Origin: an uncultured bacterium
Lineage (GTDB): Bacteria; Bacteroidota; Rhodothermia; Rhodothermales; Rubricoccaceae
Assembly: GCA_947493945.1 (NCBI GenBank)
Contig: CANLSR010000014.1
Span: forward strand, 1-59,574
DNA: 59,574 nucleotides
Direction: 5' to 3'
Both the position numbers and the translations under genes were made by a program. Positions within the stretch are counted from its first letter, which is position 1. The number at the start of each line of letters is the position of its first letter. This document shows, piece after piece, positions 7,479 to 16,400 of the stretch. The notes under the pieces were generated by a model, which made no database searches, was not told the origin of the DNA, and worked only from the letters and a program-made list of their open reading frames with translations.

Positions 7479-9794
7479 TCAGCGCGAGACCTCGACGGCC
7501 TGGCCGACCCCGACGGCGACGCGCGCCGTCTGCCCGTCCCACGCCGCGCCCACCTCGCGGCCGGCCACCCGGACGGACCGGGGCGCGCGGTCGAGGCCGT
7601 GCACCACCACGTTCCAGTCCGTCCACTCGGGCCGCCAGTCGCTGGCGGCGGGCGTCGGCGTGAGGTTGAGCGTGGTGCCGTCGTCCTCCAGGTCCAGGCG
7701 GCACGTCCAGCCGGCGTCGTGCCCGTCGCCGGCGTCGTCGTAGAGCCACGAGGCGTGGCGGCCGGGGGCGGGGTAGACGTGGAGCGCCAACCGGTCGACG
7801 GGCTCGCCGGTGTGCTGGCGGACCGGCCCCAACGGCACCACGGAGCCGGCCCGCGCGAACAGCGGGAGCCGGTCGAGCGGCGTATGCATCCAGACGGTCT
7901 GCCGGCCCTCGAAGCGCTCGCCGGTCGCCAGGTCGAACCAGCCGCCGTCGTGCTCGGGGAGGTAGACCTCGCGCTCGGTCTGGCCCTCCGCCAGGACCGG
8001 GTGCGCCAGGAGGCTGTCGCCGACGTAGAAGCCCAGCGGGCTGGTCCGGCGGATCGTCGGGTCGTCGGGGTGGACGAGCGGGAGCGGGCGCAGGATCGGC
8101 GTGCCGTGCGTGGCGGCCTGCCAGAGCGCCGTGTAGAGGACGGGCAGCAAGCGGTAGCGCAGCTCGATGGCCTCTCGGCACACGCGCTCCACCTCGTCGC
8201 CGAACAGCCACGGCTCCTGGCGCGGCGTGTCGATGGCCGAGTGGTTGCGGAACAGCGGCGTCAGGGCACCGAGCTGGGTCCAGCGCGCCACCAGCTCGCC
8301 CGACGGCGTGCCGACGAACCCGCCCACGTCCGCACCGACGAACGGCATGCCGGAGACGCCCAGCGACAGGCACTGCTGGGCGGCCAGCCGGAGGTGGTCC
8401 CAGGTCGCGGCGTTGTCGCCGGTCCAGCCGGTCCCGAAGCGCTGGGCGCCGGCGTAGGCCGCGCGCGTGATGGTGAACGGCCGCTTGCCCGGCGCCAGCT
8501 GGCGGAGCCCGTCGTAGGTGGCCCGCTGCATCTGCATGCCGTAGACGTTGTGCATCTGGGCGTGACTGGCGCCGTGGCCCTCGAAGTCGTGGCGCGCCTC
8601 GTCGGGGATCGTCCCGACGTTCTCCTCGCCTGCCATCGTGCCCTCGACGTGGGCCACGCTAAAGAGCGCCGGCTCGTTCATGTCGTTCCACACGCCGTCG
8701 ACGCCGTCGGCGAGCAGGCCGGCGTGCAAGCCGCCCCACCACGTGCGCACGGCCGGCGCGGTGTAGTCGGGGAAGGCGCAGGTGCCGGGCCAGACCTCGC
8801 CCCGGACCTCGGCGCCGTCGGGGTAGCCGACGTAGGCGCCGATGGCCTGCCCTTGCTGGTAGACGTCGTAGCCCGGGTCGTCGGCCTTGACGCCGGGGTC
8901 CACGATCACGACCGACCGGAACCCGTCGCCGGCGAGGTCCGCCAGCAGGCCGGGCGGGTCGGGGAATCGCTCGCGGTCCCAGGTGAACACCCGGAAGCCG
9001 TCCATGTAGTGGATGTCGAAGTAGAGCGCGTCGCACGGGATGCCGCGCTGGCGGAACTCGCCGGCGACCTCGCGGATCTCGGCCTCGTCGAGGTACGAGT
9101 ACCGGCACTGGTGGTAGCCCAGCGCCCACCGCGGCAGCATCGGCGTGCGGCCGGTGAGGCGCGAGAAGGCCTGGACCACGCCCAGCGGCGTCGGCGCGGC
9201 GAGGATGTAGAGGTCCAAGTCGCCGCCGTCGGCGCTCCACGCCAGTCGGTCGGCGTCGGCGGCGCCCAGGTCGAACGTCGCGCGCCAGGTGTTGTCGTAG
9301 AACAGGCCCACCGACGTCTCGGCGCCTTGCTTGAGCACGAACGGGACCGACTTGTAGAGCGGGTCCGTGCCGCGCCCGTACTTAAAGGCGTCCGTGTTCC
9401 ACATCTCGACGCGGTGGCCTCGGCGGTCCAGCGACAGCGCCTTGTCGCCCAGCCCGAACAGGCGGTCGGCGGGCTCCAGCGCGACCGCGTGCGCCGCGGC
9501 CTCGCCGGGCGCCTCGGCCTCCACCAACACCGCGCCCGAGGGGCGGTCGGTGACGACGAGCGCCCCGGACCGCTCCACCCGAACCGCCAGCGCGGCGGTG
9601 ACCACCTCGGTCGCGTCGCCGTCGGCCACGGCCCACTCGGTCGGGCCGGTCCAGCGCGTGGCCGGGTCGAGCGCGTACGACGGCACGTCGGCGCCGCGGC
9701 GGATCCGCAGGACGCGGTCGCTCAGCGCGTCCAGGTGAATCGTGCCGGCCTCGGTGTCGAGGGCGATGGCGCCGGTGGTAAGCGTGGTCTCCAT
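7479..9794 (-). CDS. GH31 alpha-glucosidase-type glycosidase (1)
   Basis: A 771-residue family 31 glycoside hydrolase. After an N-terminal beta domain with FGLGDKALSLDRRG, the catalytic barrel carries YFDIHYMDGFRVFTWD, the nucleophile motif WNDMNEP (D371), and the acid/base region WTGDN (D460). C-terminal beta domains follow, ending VDRLALHVYPAPG and beyond. Family members release alpha-linked glucose or related sugars. There is no signal peptide, so the enzyme is cytoplasmic and would act on imported oligosaccharides. A paralogous GH31 lies immediately upstream on the same strand. The 134-bp gap between them contains a strong hairpin pair that could tune expression of this second gene. Confidence 0.9.
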   Translation of the reverse strand: METTLTTGAIALDTEAGTIHLDALSDRVLRIRRGADVPSYALDPATRWTGPTEWAVADGDATEVVTAALAVRVERSGALVVTDRPSGAVLVEAEAPGEAAAHAVALEPADRLFGLGDKALSLDRRGHRVEMWNTDAFKYGRGTDPLYKSVPFVLKQGAETSVGLFYDNTWRATFDLGAADADRLAWSADGGDLDLYILAAPTPLGVVQAFSRLTGRTPMLPRWALGYHQCRYSYLDEAEIREVAGEFRQRGIPCDALYFDIHYMDGFRVFTWDRERFPDPPGLLADLAGDGFRSVVIVDPGVKADDPGYDVYQQGQAIGAYVGYPDGAEVRGEVWPGTCAFPDYTAPAVRTWWGGLHAGLLADGVDGVWNDMNEPALFSVAHVEGTMAGEENVGTIPDEARHDFEGHGASHAQMHNVYGMQMQRATYDGLRQLAPGKRPFTITRAAYAGAQRFGTGWTGDNAATWDHLRLAAQQCLSLGVSGMPFVGADVGGFVGTPSGELVARWTQLGALTPLFRNHSAIDTPRQEPWLFGDEVERVCREAIELRYRLLPVLYTALWQAATHGTPILRPLPLVHPDDPTIRRTSPLGFYVGDSLLAHPVLAEGQTEREVYLPEHDGGWFDLATGERFEGRQTVWMHTPLDRLPLFARAGSVVPLGPVRQHTGEPVDRLALHVYPAPGRHASWLYDDAGDGHDAGWTCRLDLEDDGTTLNLTPTPAASDWRPEWTDWNVVVHGLDRAPRSVRVAGREVGAAWDGQTARVAVGVGQAVEVSR

Positions 9795-9828
9795 ATCAGA
9801 TCGGTCGTCGTTTGACGCTGTTGGGGTT

Positions 9829-9883
9829 GGTCACGGTGCGTGACCCGCGGGGCGTGACTCTCGCCGTGGGCGGTCACGCACCG
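9829..9883 (-). promoter_or_regulatory. Two competing hairpins between the GH31 genes
   Basis: A perfect 12-bp inverted repeat, CGGTGCGTGACC (9834-9845) with GGTCACGCACCG (9872-9883), spans 26 bases. A second perfect 6-bp hairpin, GGTCAC-N5-GTGACC (9829-9845), uses the same GTGACC bases, so the two folds exclude each other. There is no long U-tract. The site could be a terminator for the upstream gene, an attenuator or an RNA-processing site. Confidence 0.6.
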
Positions 9884-9928
9884 CGCGTCCGCTTGGGCTA
9901 GAGCTGGCGTGGAAGGCTAGAAAACGAG

Positions 9929-12445
9929 CTAGCCCGTGATCGTCAACGTCCCGACGTCGGTGGGCGTGGTCACGACCAGCCAGGCGCCGTCGGTCGTGGC
10001 CCGGGCCCTGCCCTCGTCCGCGTCCAGCGCCACGGGCACGCCGTCGACGGCGACCGCGCGCGCGCCGCCCAGCGCCGCCAGCGGCACGCGCCACTCGAAC
10101 GTGCGGTAGGGGAGCCCGCGCCCGCCCTCGCGGCGGACGCGGGCCCGGAGCCCGTCGCCCGACGACAGGTCGACGTGCAACCGGTGCCAGTCGCCCGACT
10201 CGTGGGCGTAGCTGATCCCGTCGTCGAAGTAGAACTCCGAGGTGCCGTCGCCGGGGAAGGTCCACAGCGTCAGCGTCTCCGGCTGGTCGTCCTGGGTCGT
10301 GAGCGACGGCGGGTCGAGGGCCACCACGCGGCCGGCGCGGCCGTAGAGCGGCATCGTGTCGAGCGGCGCCGCCACCGACTGGCGCTGGCCGCCGGCGACG
10401 AGTTCGCCGGTCCAGACGTCGGTCCAGCCGCCGGGCACGTCGGGAAAGTAGACCGAGCGCTCGCGCGCGCCCTCGGCCACGACGGGGCACGCCATGAGCG
10501 ACGGGCCGAGGTAGACCTGGTCGTCGCAGCCGCGGTGCGTTTGGGGATCGTCGGGGTGCTCCAGGGCGAGCGCCTTCATGGGCGGCTCGGCGGTCCGGGT
10601 GCAGGCCTCGAAGGCCGAGTAGAGCGTCGGGAGCAGGCGGTAGCGGAGCGTGAGGTAGCGGCGGCAGATGTCCTCCGTCTCGGGGCCGAAGCTCCACGGC
10701 TCCTGCTCCTCGGCCGCCTCGTGCGAGTAGTGCGTGCGCATGAACGGGTACAGCACGCCGGCCTGCATCCAGCGGGCGTACAACTCCGGCGACGCCCGGT
10801 CGGCAAAGCCGCCGATGTCGGGGCCGCAGAACGCCAGGCCCGAGAGCCCCAGCGACTGGCAGATCTGGACCGACAGCAGCAGGTGCTCCCAGGACGACAC
10901 GTTGTCGCCGGTCCAGGCGGCGGCGTAGCGCTGGCTGCCCGAGAAGCAGGCGCGCGTCAGCAGGAACGGCCGCTCGTCGGGCCGGATCTCGCGCAGGCCC
11001 TCGTAGGTGGCCCGGCCCATCAGCTGGCCGTAGACGTTGTGCGCCTCCAGGTGGTCGGTGGTCGCCGCGCCGCGGTCGCCGTAGTCGAACCGGACGTGGT
11101 CCGGGAAGTCGCGGCCGCCCAGGATGGCCGGCTCGTTCATGTCGTTCCAAAAGCCGGACACGCCCGCGTCGAGGTAGCGCCCGTGCAGCCGCCCCCACCA
11201 CGTCCGGGCCTGGGGCTTGGAGAAATCGGGCCAGTGGACGTCGCCCGGCCAGACGGTGTCGGTAAAGTCCGTCCCGTCCGGGTTCTGGCAGAACAGCCGC
11301 CGCGTCTTGCCCTTCTGGTAGGCGAAGTAGTCCGGGTCGACCTTGACGCCGGGGTCGACGATCACGACCGTCCGGACGCCCAACTCGGCCAGGTCGCGGT
11401 GGAGCGCCGCCGGGTCCGGGAACGTGTCGGGGTCCCAGGTAAACACCCGGTAGCCGTCCATGTGGCCGATGTCGAGGTGGACGCAGTCGAGGGGGAGCCC
11501 GCGCCGCCGGAACTCGTGCGCGACCCAGCGCACGTACCCCTCGTCGTGGTAGTTCCACCGGCTCTGGTGGTAGCCCAGCGACCACCGCGCCGGCATCGGC
11601 TTGTGGCCGGTCAGGTCGCAGTAGCGCCGCAACGGCGTCTTCAAATCCGGCCCGGCCGTGACGTAGTAGCGCAGCTCGCCGTCCGCCGAGCCGAACCACC
11701 AGTCGCTGGCGGACTCGGCGCCCAGGTCCATCTCGCTCCGGTGCGTGTTGTCGAGGAACAGCCCGGCGCCGGTCCACTGGCGGCCGCCGCCGGCGGGCGG
11801 TTGGCCGGTGCCGACCGGCGGTTGGTGGACGAGCGAGAACGGGATCGACTTGTAGATCGGGTCCTGCTCGGGCGCGTAGGCGTAGGTGTCCGAGTTCCAG
11901 AACGTGAGCTGGTGGCCGGCGCGGTCGAGCGCGAACGTCTTGTCGCCCTGGCCGAAAAAGCGCGTCTCGGGCACCAGCGCCTTCCAGCAGCGCGTGACCG
12001 TCCGGCCGTCGACCTCGGCCCAGCCCGCGCCGGCCGAGTCCTGGAGGAACGCCGTCCCGTCGGGCAACTCGAACCCGACCCGGCACGGCGCCTTTTGGAT
12101 GCGGACCGTCATCCGCGGCGTCGCGACGGACCAGGAGGCGCCGTCGTCGCGCAGGTCGACCTCGACGCCGTCCCACGTTTTGCCCGGCGTCAGGGCGTAC
12201 GAGAACGGCGTGTCGTCGGCGCCGGCGCCGTGGCCCGAGGCGCCAAAGTCGCCGTCGGGCGCCAGACGCACGCGCGCCAGGTCGTCGGTCAGGAGCGAGA
12301 CCGCCAGCCGCGGCCCGCCGCACTCCACGACCACCGTCGAGCCGACCACCTCGGCGCCGGCGGCGTCGCCCAGCAGCGTGAACCGGTCGTCGGGGACGGA
12401 GGCGAACGGGCGGGGGGCGGCGCGCGGGCCGGAGTAGGTGCTCAT
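9929..12445 (-). CDS. GH31 alpha-glucosidase-type glycosidase (2)
   Basis: An 838-residue GH31 enzyme. Key motifs are FFGQGDKTFALDRAG near 163-177, LDIGHMDGYRVFTWD near 324-338, the nucleophile motif WNDMNEP with D435, and the acid/base WTGDN with D514, followed by beta-sandwich C-terminal domains. The frame is open 33 bases further upstream, but ATG 12445 (MSTYSGPR) is chosen because a LacI/cre-type operator occupies the bases just before it. There is no signal peptide. It is a paralogue of the next gene downstream; the pair probably handles different linkages or chain lengths of imported alpha-glucans under sugar-responsive control. Confidence 0.9.
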   Translation of the reverse strand: MSTYSGPRAAPRPFASVPDDRFTLLGDAAGAEVVGSTVVVECGGPRLAVSLLTDDLARVRLAPDGDFGASGHGAGADDTPFSYALTPGKTWDGVEVDLRDDGASWSVATPRMTVRIQKAPCRVGFELPDGTAFLQDSAGAGWAEVDGRTVTRCWKALVPETRFFGQGDKTFALDRAGHQLTFWNSDTYAYAPEQDPIYKSIPFSLVHQPPVGTGQPPAGGGRQWTGAGLFLDNTHRSEMDLGAESASDWWFGSADGELRYYVTAGPDLKTPLRRYCDLTGHKPMPARWSLGYHQSRWNYHDEGYVRWVAHEFRRRGLPLDCVHLDIGHMDGYRVFTWDPDTFPDPAALHRDLAELGVRTVVIVDPGVKVDPDYFAYQKGKTRRLFCQNPDGTDFTDTVWPGDVHWPDFSKPQARTWWGRLHGRYLDAGVSGFWNDMNEPAILGGRDFPDHVRFDYGDRGAATTDHLEAHNVYGQLMGRATYEGLREIRPDERPFLLTRACFSGSQRYAAAWTGDNVSSWEHLLLSVQICQSLGLSGLAFCGPDIGGFADRASPELYARWMQAGVLYPFMRTHYSHEAAEEQEPWSFGPETEDICRRYLTLRYRLLPTLYSAFEACTRTAEPPMKALALEHPDDPQTHRGCDDQVYLGPSLMACPVVAEGARERSVYFPDVPGGWTDVWTGELVAGGQRQSVAAPLDTMPLYGRAGRVVALDPPSLTTQDDQPETLTLWTFPGDGTSEFYFDDGISYAHESGDWHRLHVDLSSGDGLRARVRREGGRGLPYRTFEWRVPLAALGGARAVAVDGVPVALDADEGRARATTDGAWLVVTTPTDVGTLTITG

Positions 12446-12450
12446 GGGGA

Positions 12451-12464
12451 TGAAAGCGCTTACC
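12451..12464 (-). promoter_or_regulatory. LacI-family/cre-like operator
   Basis: TGAAAGCGCTTACC matches 13 of 14 positions of the cre consensus TGWAANCGNTNWCA, with the palindromic centre AAGCGCTT. It sits 5 bases before the start of the second GH31 gene, where a bound LacI-family regulator would block transcription or initiation. No regulator gene is visible in the window. Confidence 0.6.
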
Positions 12465-12553
12465 CAGATGATACCCACGGCCCGGCCCCGGCCAAAGCGT
12501 CCGCCTAGCGCCCCGCTGGCGGCGGGCGCCAGCGGGACGGGCGACCCGGCGAG

Positions 12554-13477
12554 CTAGCCGTCGGTCACGTCGACGGCGCCGGGGCCGACGCTCGGGACCG
12601 GCCCGTCGGGCACGCGGAGCGTGATCTCGGTCAGCTCCGGCCGGCAGTTGATGCGCACCGGGACGGTCGAGAACCCGATGCCGCGGTTGATGTAGATCCG
12701 GTTGGGCGGCGCGCCGATCGAGTCGGCCGCCCAGCCGTCGGCGGCCACCTCGCCGTCGCGGACGATGTCGAGCCACGAGGTCCGCTCGCCCGGGAGCACG
12801 CGCACCTGACCGCCGTGCGTATGCGCCGCCAGCGCCAGGTGCGCCTCCTCGCCCGGGATGTCGCGGAAGGCCTCCGAGTTGTGCATCAGCCACACCCGGG
12901 GCGCCCCGGCCGGCACGGCCGCCAGCGCGGCGGCGACATCGGCCTTGCCGGCCCACGACGAGCCGACGCCGGCCACCCACAGCGTGTCGCCGCCGGCCAC
13001 GACGGGCGTGGCGTCGTTATGGAGCACCCGAACGCCGGCCCGCTCCAGCTCCTGGGTCAGGTAGTCGGCGTAGGTCTCGACCACCGCGCTCGACTCCTTC
13101 ATCAGCGAGTAGTCGTGGTTACCGAGCACGGCGACGGTCGGGATGCCGGCCTCGACCAGCGGTCGCACCAGCTCGACGGCCCGGCGGACGCGCGCCGAGT
13201 CGGGCTTGTAGATAAAGTCGCCGGCGATGAGCGCCAGCGCCACCCCGTCGTCGATGGCGTCGTCGACGGCCTCCTCGACCATGCCCGTGTTGCCCAGCCA
13301 CATCCCGATCTGGAAGTCGGCCACCAGGGCGACCGTCTCGCCGTCCCAGCCGGGCGGCAGGCCGGGGAGCTCGGCCTCGAACGACTCGTCGTCCAGGAGC
13401 AGGCGCGGCTCGACGAACACGCCGTAGACCGCGAGCGCGAGGAGAACGACAACGATCGTAACGAGGAGCGTGCGCAT
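12554..13477 (-). CDS. Membrane-anchored metallophosphoesterase (YkuE-like)
   Basis: A 307-residue calcineurin-like phosphoesterase with an N-terminal membrane anchor (residues 4-22, LLVTIVVVLLALAVYGVFV). Metal-binding motifs are LVADFQIG (D54), AGDFIY, VLGNHDYS near 118 and AAHTHGGQV. This order, and the HTHGGQ form, is typical of the YkuE/LpxG-type membrane phosphodiesterases; in some bacteria these cleave UDP-diacylglucosamine or act on envelope substrates. The true substrate cannot be read from sequence. The catalytic domain could face either side of the membrane. It is monocistronic, upstream of the GH31 genes in direction but separated by their operator. Confidence 0.8.
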   Translation of the reverse strand: MRTLLVTIVVVLLALAVYGVFVEPRLLLDDESFEAELPGLPPGWDGETVALVADFQIGMWLGNTGMVEEAVDDAIDDGVALALIAGDFIYKPDSARVRRAVELVRPLVEAGIPTVAVLGNHDYSLMKESSAVVETYADYLTQELERAGVRVLHNDATPVVAGGDTLWVAGVGSSWAGKADVAAALAAVPAGAPRVWLMHNSEAFRDIPGEEAHLALAAHTHGGQVRVLPGERTSWLDIVRDGEVAADGWAADSIGAPPNRIYINRGIGFSTVPVRINCRPELTEITLRVPDGPVPSVGPGAVDVTDG

Positions 13478-13574
13478 AGGGGGCGGTCGGGTGTCCCGAC
13501 AACTTACTCGCAGGCGCCCGCCGGTCCCGCGGCGGCGCCGCGCTGGCGACGGCCGCCAGCGGGACGGGGCCGGC

Positions 13575-15233
13575 CTAGAACAGCGTGCCCATCTCGCTCT
13601 GGAGCGCCCCGGCCGTCTCGGCGACCGGCCCGCCGGCGCGCTCGCGGACCCTGGCCTTGACGTCGTCGAACAGGTCGGCGTCGTACGTCCGCGTGCGGAT
13701 GGTGATGGGCATGGGGACGGCGTGGCCCAGCAGCAACGCCTGCTGCTTGGAGTCCAGCGAGGCCAGGATCTGGCGCAGGCCCGAGGCGCCCGGCGTGCCG
13801 ACGAGCGCCGCCGCGATGTCCTTTTCGTCGTTGAGCTGGGCCACCAGCTTGGTCCCGATCTGGCTCAACACCTCCTCGTCGATCCCCGACGGCCGCTGGT
13901 CCACGATCAAGAGCGACACGAAAAACTTCCGCATCTCCCGGGCGATCTTGCCGAACGGCGTCTCGCGCGCCGTCTCCGGGCCGAGGAAGTTGTGGGCCTC
14001 CTCGACCGTGATCAGCAACTGCTGCGGCTTGTCGGCCTCGGACTGGGTCCGCTCATACACCTCCATCTTGGTCTCGTAGCGCCGCCTCAGCCGCCGCGTG
14101 ATCACGTTGGCGACCAGGAGGTAGACCAGCAGCGAGTTGTAGCGCCCGAACTCCAGCACGACCGACTTGCCGGCGTCGAGCGCCTCGAACAGCTCGTCAA
14201 CGGCGTCCTGCTTGCCGGCCTGGGGCTCGGTGTGGAAAAACGGCAGCCCGTCCAGGCGGTCCAGCTTGCGGCGCAGCGCCGAGAGCGAGCCGGCGTGGGC
14301 GCCCGTCGCCTCGGCCATCTCCTCGATCTCGGCGGGGTCGGCGGCCAGCAGCGTCGCCAGCCAGCGGCGGCCGTACTTCTTCTTCAAGCTGTAGGTGCTC
14401 TCGGTCGCCGTCGCGTTGAGGTTGAGCGTCTCGCGCAGCGGGAGCACGTCCTCGGGCTCGACCTGGTCGGCGTAGAGGTGGAGCTCGATGTCGGTGTTGC
14501 CGCCGCGTCGGCGCGTGCTCTCGGGGTCGAGAGACACGATCTGGACCTTGCTCCCGAACAGCTGGCGCAGGCCGGGGACGAACGCCACCGCGTCGCCGTC
14601 GGTCTCCTGGCGGGCGCGGTCGCCGTACTCGTTGTGCATGTCGAACACCAGCGACACCGCGCGGCCCGTGGCAATCGTGCCCGCCAGCAGCAGGCGCGTC
14701 AGGAAGCTCTTGCCCGTGCCGGTCTTGCCGAACACGGCGTTGCTCCGCTCCACGAACCGGGCCAGGTCGATGCACACCGGCGCGTCCATGCCGATGGGCG
14801 TGCCGACGTGGAAAAACCGGTCGCCGCCGTCGGTCGCCTCGCTCCCGAACACGCGCGCCACGTCGTCGTCGGACGCCTCGCCGACGGCCGAGAAGTGGGC
14901 CGGGATGGTCTTGACCGGGAGGGGAGACTCGTCGATGCCGCCGGGCACCATCAGCTGGGGGCGGAGCGAGACGGTCGCGTAGGTGCCGGTCCCCTGGAGC
15001 ACGCGCCGGAGCAGGTCCTCGTCGGCGCCGGGCGGCCGGAGCAGGATGCCCTCGTTGGCCGCGTCGATCTGCAAGTCGGTGATGAGCGAGAAAAAGTCGT
15101 ACTGCTCGCCCTCGACCACGACGAACGTGCCGGCCTTGACGGTCTCGACCGACCGCGCCGGGTCCAGCTTCATCTCGACGCCCTTGCCGAGCGAGCCATG
15201 AGTAAGGACGCCGATGCGGGTGCGGTCGGGCAT
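13575..15233 (-). CDS. herA: HerA-type DNA translocase ATPase
   Basis: A 552-residue HerA/FtsK-superfamily ATPase. Residues 1-105 form the HAS-barrel region (IGVLTHGSLGKGVEMKL). Walker A is FGKTGTGKS at 168-176, the HerA motif VFDMHNEYGD lies at about 196-205, and the Walker B region LLITVEEAHNF lies near 410. A late Q/R-rich segment (LIVDQRPSGIDEEVLSQIGTK) holds the sensor and arginine-finger area. HerA forms a hexamer that pumps DNA and stimulates the NurA nuclease, encoded here at 888-2045 on the opposite strand. A TAGCTTG promoter-like box precedes it by 21 bases. Confidence 0.88.
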   Translation of the reverse strand: MPDRTRIGVLTHGSLGKGVEMKLDPARSVETVKAGTFVVVEGEQYDFFSLITDLQIDAANEGILLRPPGADEDLLRRVLQGTGTYATVSLRPQLMVPGGIDESPLPVKTIPAHFSAVGEASDDDVARVFGSEATDGGDRFFHVGTPIGMDAPVCIDLARFVERSNAVFGKTGTGKSFLTRLLLAGTIATGRAVSLVFDMHNEYGDRARQETDGDAVAFVPGLRQLFGSKVQIVSLDPESTRRRGGNTDIELHLYADQVEPEDVLPLRETLNLNATATESTYSLKKKYGRRWLATLLAADPAEIEEMAEATGAHAGSLSALRRKLDRLDGLPFFHTEPQAGKQDAVDELFEALDAGKSVVLEFGRYNSLLVYLLVANVITRRLRRRYETKMEVYERTQSEADKPQQLLITVEEAHNFLGPETARETPFGKIAREMRKFFVSLLIVDQRPSGIDEEVLSQIGTKLVAQLNDEKDIAAALVGTPGASGLRQILASLDSKQQALLLGHAVPMPITIRTRTYDADLFDDVKARVRERAGGPVAETAGALQSEMGTLF

Positions 15234-15254
15234 GGAGGCTGTGGGGTGCGTCCT

Positions 15255-15262
15255 CCAAGCTA
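15255..15262 (-). promoter_or_regulatory. Promoter-like -7 box before herA
   Basis: On the minus strand the sequence reads TAGCTTGG, one mismatch from TAnnTTTG. It ends 21 bases before the herA ATG, the same spacing as the box before the PPC-domain gene. Confidence 0.5.
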
Positions 15263-15344
15263 GCCGCGCCGCGCCGGCGCCTCCGCGTCACGCCGCCTCC
15301 GCGTCATGCCGCGCGCTGGCGGTGCCAGCCGCCAGCTGGCCGGG

Positions 15345-15605
15345 CTAGTCGACCGGCGGCTTGAGCAGGCCGTCGCCCGTGCGGCCCTTCCGGCCGAACA
15401 GCTTGTCCAGCACGTCCTCGCGCGTCAGGAGCGCCGTCAGGCCCGCCAGCGCGACCTCGCCGAGGAGCGTCCGGGTGGTGCCCATCTTGAAGACGGCCTT
15501 CAGCAAGCCCTTCACCGTCTTAAAGAGCAGCGGGACGACGAGCAGCGCGCCCAGGAATCCGAGGGCGACTTCGAGCAGGGAACGGGTGGACGTGGAGCGA
15601 GCCAT
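15345..15605 (-). CDS. Small membrane protein, 86 aa
   Basis: An 86-residue protein with one hydrophobic helix at about residues 10-28 (LLEVALGFLGALLVVPLLF). Amphipathic helical regions follow (KTVKGLLKAVFKMG; LLGEVALAGLTALLTREDVLDKLF), with a basic tail. No family is recognised. The ATG at 15605 is chosen because the hydrophobic segment follows directly and the divergent phasin-like gene begins 118 bases away. The two may share a divergent promoter region and possibly a function at lipid or polyester granule surfaces, but that is only an inference from position. Confidence 0.55.
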   Translation of the reverse strand: MARSTSTRSLLEVALGFLGALLVVPLLFKTVKGLLKAVFKMGTTRTLLGEVALAGLTALLTREDVLDKLFGRKGRTGDGLLKPPVD

Positions 15606-15723
15606 GAGCGCGGGGTGGGAGAGAGGGACGGGTCCTACTCGGGTCCGCGCGGCGCGTTTCCAGCGTCCCGGAACGCGTGCCCGGGCACGGGCCGTACCAC
15701 CCGCCCACTCGCCTCCACCGCCG

Positions 15724-16380
15724 ATGGCCCCCTCCAAAGAGAACGCGCCCAAGAAGCTGCCGAAGTCGCTCCGCAAAGGGCGCCTGCCCCGCTCCATCGG
15801 CGACGTGTGGACGGCCGGCGTGGGCGCGCTGGCGCAGGCTCGCAAAACCGGCAGCGACTCGTTCGACGCCCTGGTCGGACTGGGCGCGACGGTGGCCGAC
15901 ACCGGCAGCAAAGCGGCCCAGGGCGCGGTCGGCCAGGTCGAGGCCGCGGCGGGCCGTCTGGCCGGGACCGCCTCGGGGGTGGCCGATGGCGCCGTGGAGA
16001 CGGTCGTGGAGAGCGTGCTGGCGCGGATCGGCGTGCCCGGCCGCGACGAGGTGCTGGCGCTCCGCGAGCAGGTGGAGGCGCTGCAGGACCGCCTGGCCAC
16101 GCTCAACGCCCGGCCCGCTGGCGGCGGCCGTGCCCGCGCCGAGAGCGCTCCGGCGAAGACCGCCAGTGCGGCCCCGGACCGCGCCGTCTACCGCGTCGCT
16201 AGGCACGAGCGCGGCTGGTCGGTGCAGCGCGATGGCACCGAGCGCGCGGCGTCGGTCCATCCGACCAAAAAGGAGGCGCTGCGCGAGGCCCGCCAGACGG
16301 CCCGCGCCCACGGCCCCAGCCGGCTGGTCGTCTACAAAGCCGACGGGGCGGTGGGCGAGGAGACCGACTACGGCGCCTAG
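15724..16380 (+). CDS. Phasin-like helical protein fused to DUF2188 domain
   Basis: A 218-residue protein. Residues 1-115 are Lys-rich at the start, then a long amphipathic helical stretch (GDVWTAGVGALAQARKTGSD, DALVGLGATVADTGSKAAQG) ending in a coiled coil (DEVLALREQVEALQDRLATL). This is the pattern of PhaM/PhaF-type granule-associated proteins. An Ala-rich linker follows, then residues 155-218 match the DUF2188 pattern (YRVARHERGWSVQRDG, TKKEALREARQTAR, RLVVYKADG). The fusion is unusual. It converges on a wax-ester/diacylglycerol acyltransferase gene only 21 bases away, which supports a role on storage-lipid granules. Confidence 0.6.
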   Translation: MAPSKENAPKKLPKSLRKGRLPRSIGDVWTAGVGALAQARKTGSDSFDALVGLGATVADTGSKAAQGAVGQVEAAAGRLAGTASGVADGAVETVVESVLARIGVPGRDEVLALREQVEALQDRLATLNARPAGGGRARAESAPAKTASAAPDRAVYRVARHERGWSVQRDGTERAASVHPTKKEALREARQTARAHGPSRLVVYKADGAVGEETDYGA

Positions 16381-16400
16381 GGCCGACCGGCCCGCTGGCG

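Noticed and set aside
7176..9815. Long plus-strand open frame antisense to the GH31 gene
   Set aside because: A shadow caused by high GC content. The minus-strand frame has complete GH31 motifs and the plus-strand translation has no domain and extreme Arg/Val composition.
10175..12508. Long plus-strand open frame antisense to the second GH31 gene
   Set aside because: Same shadow effect; no recognisable protein.
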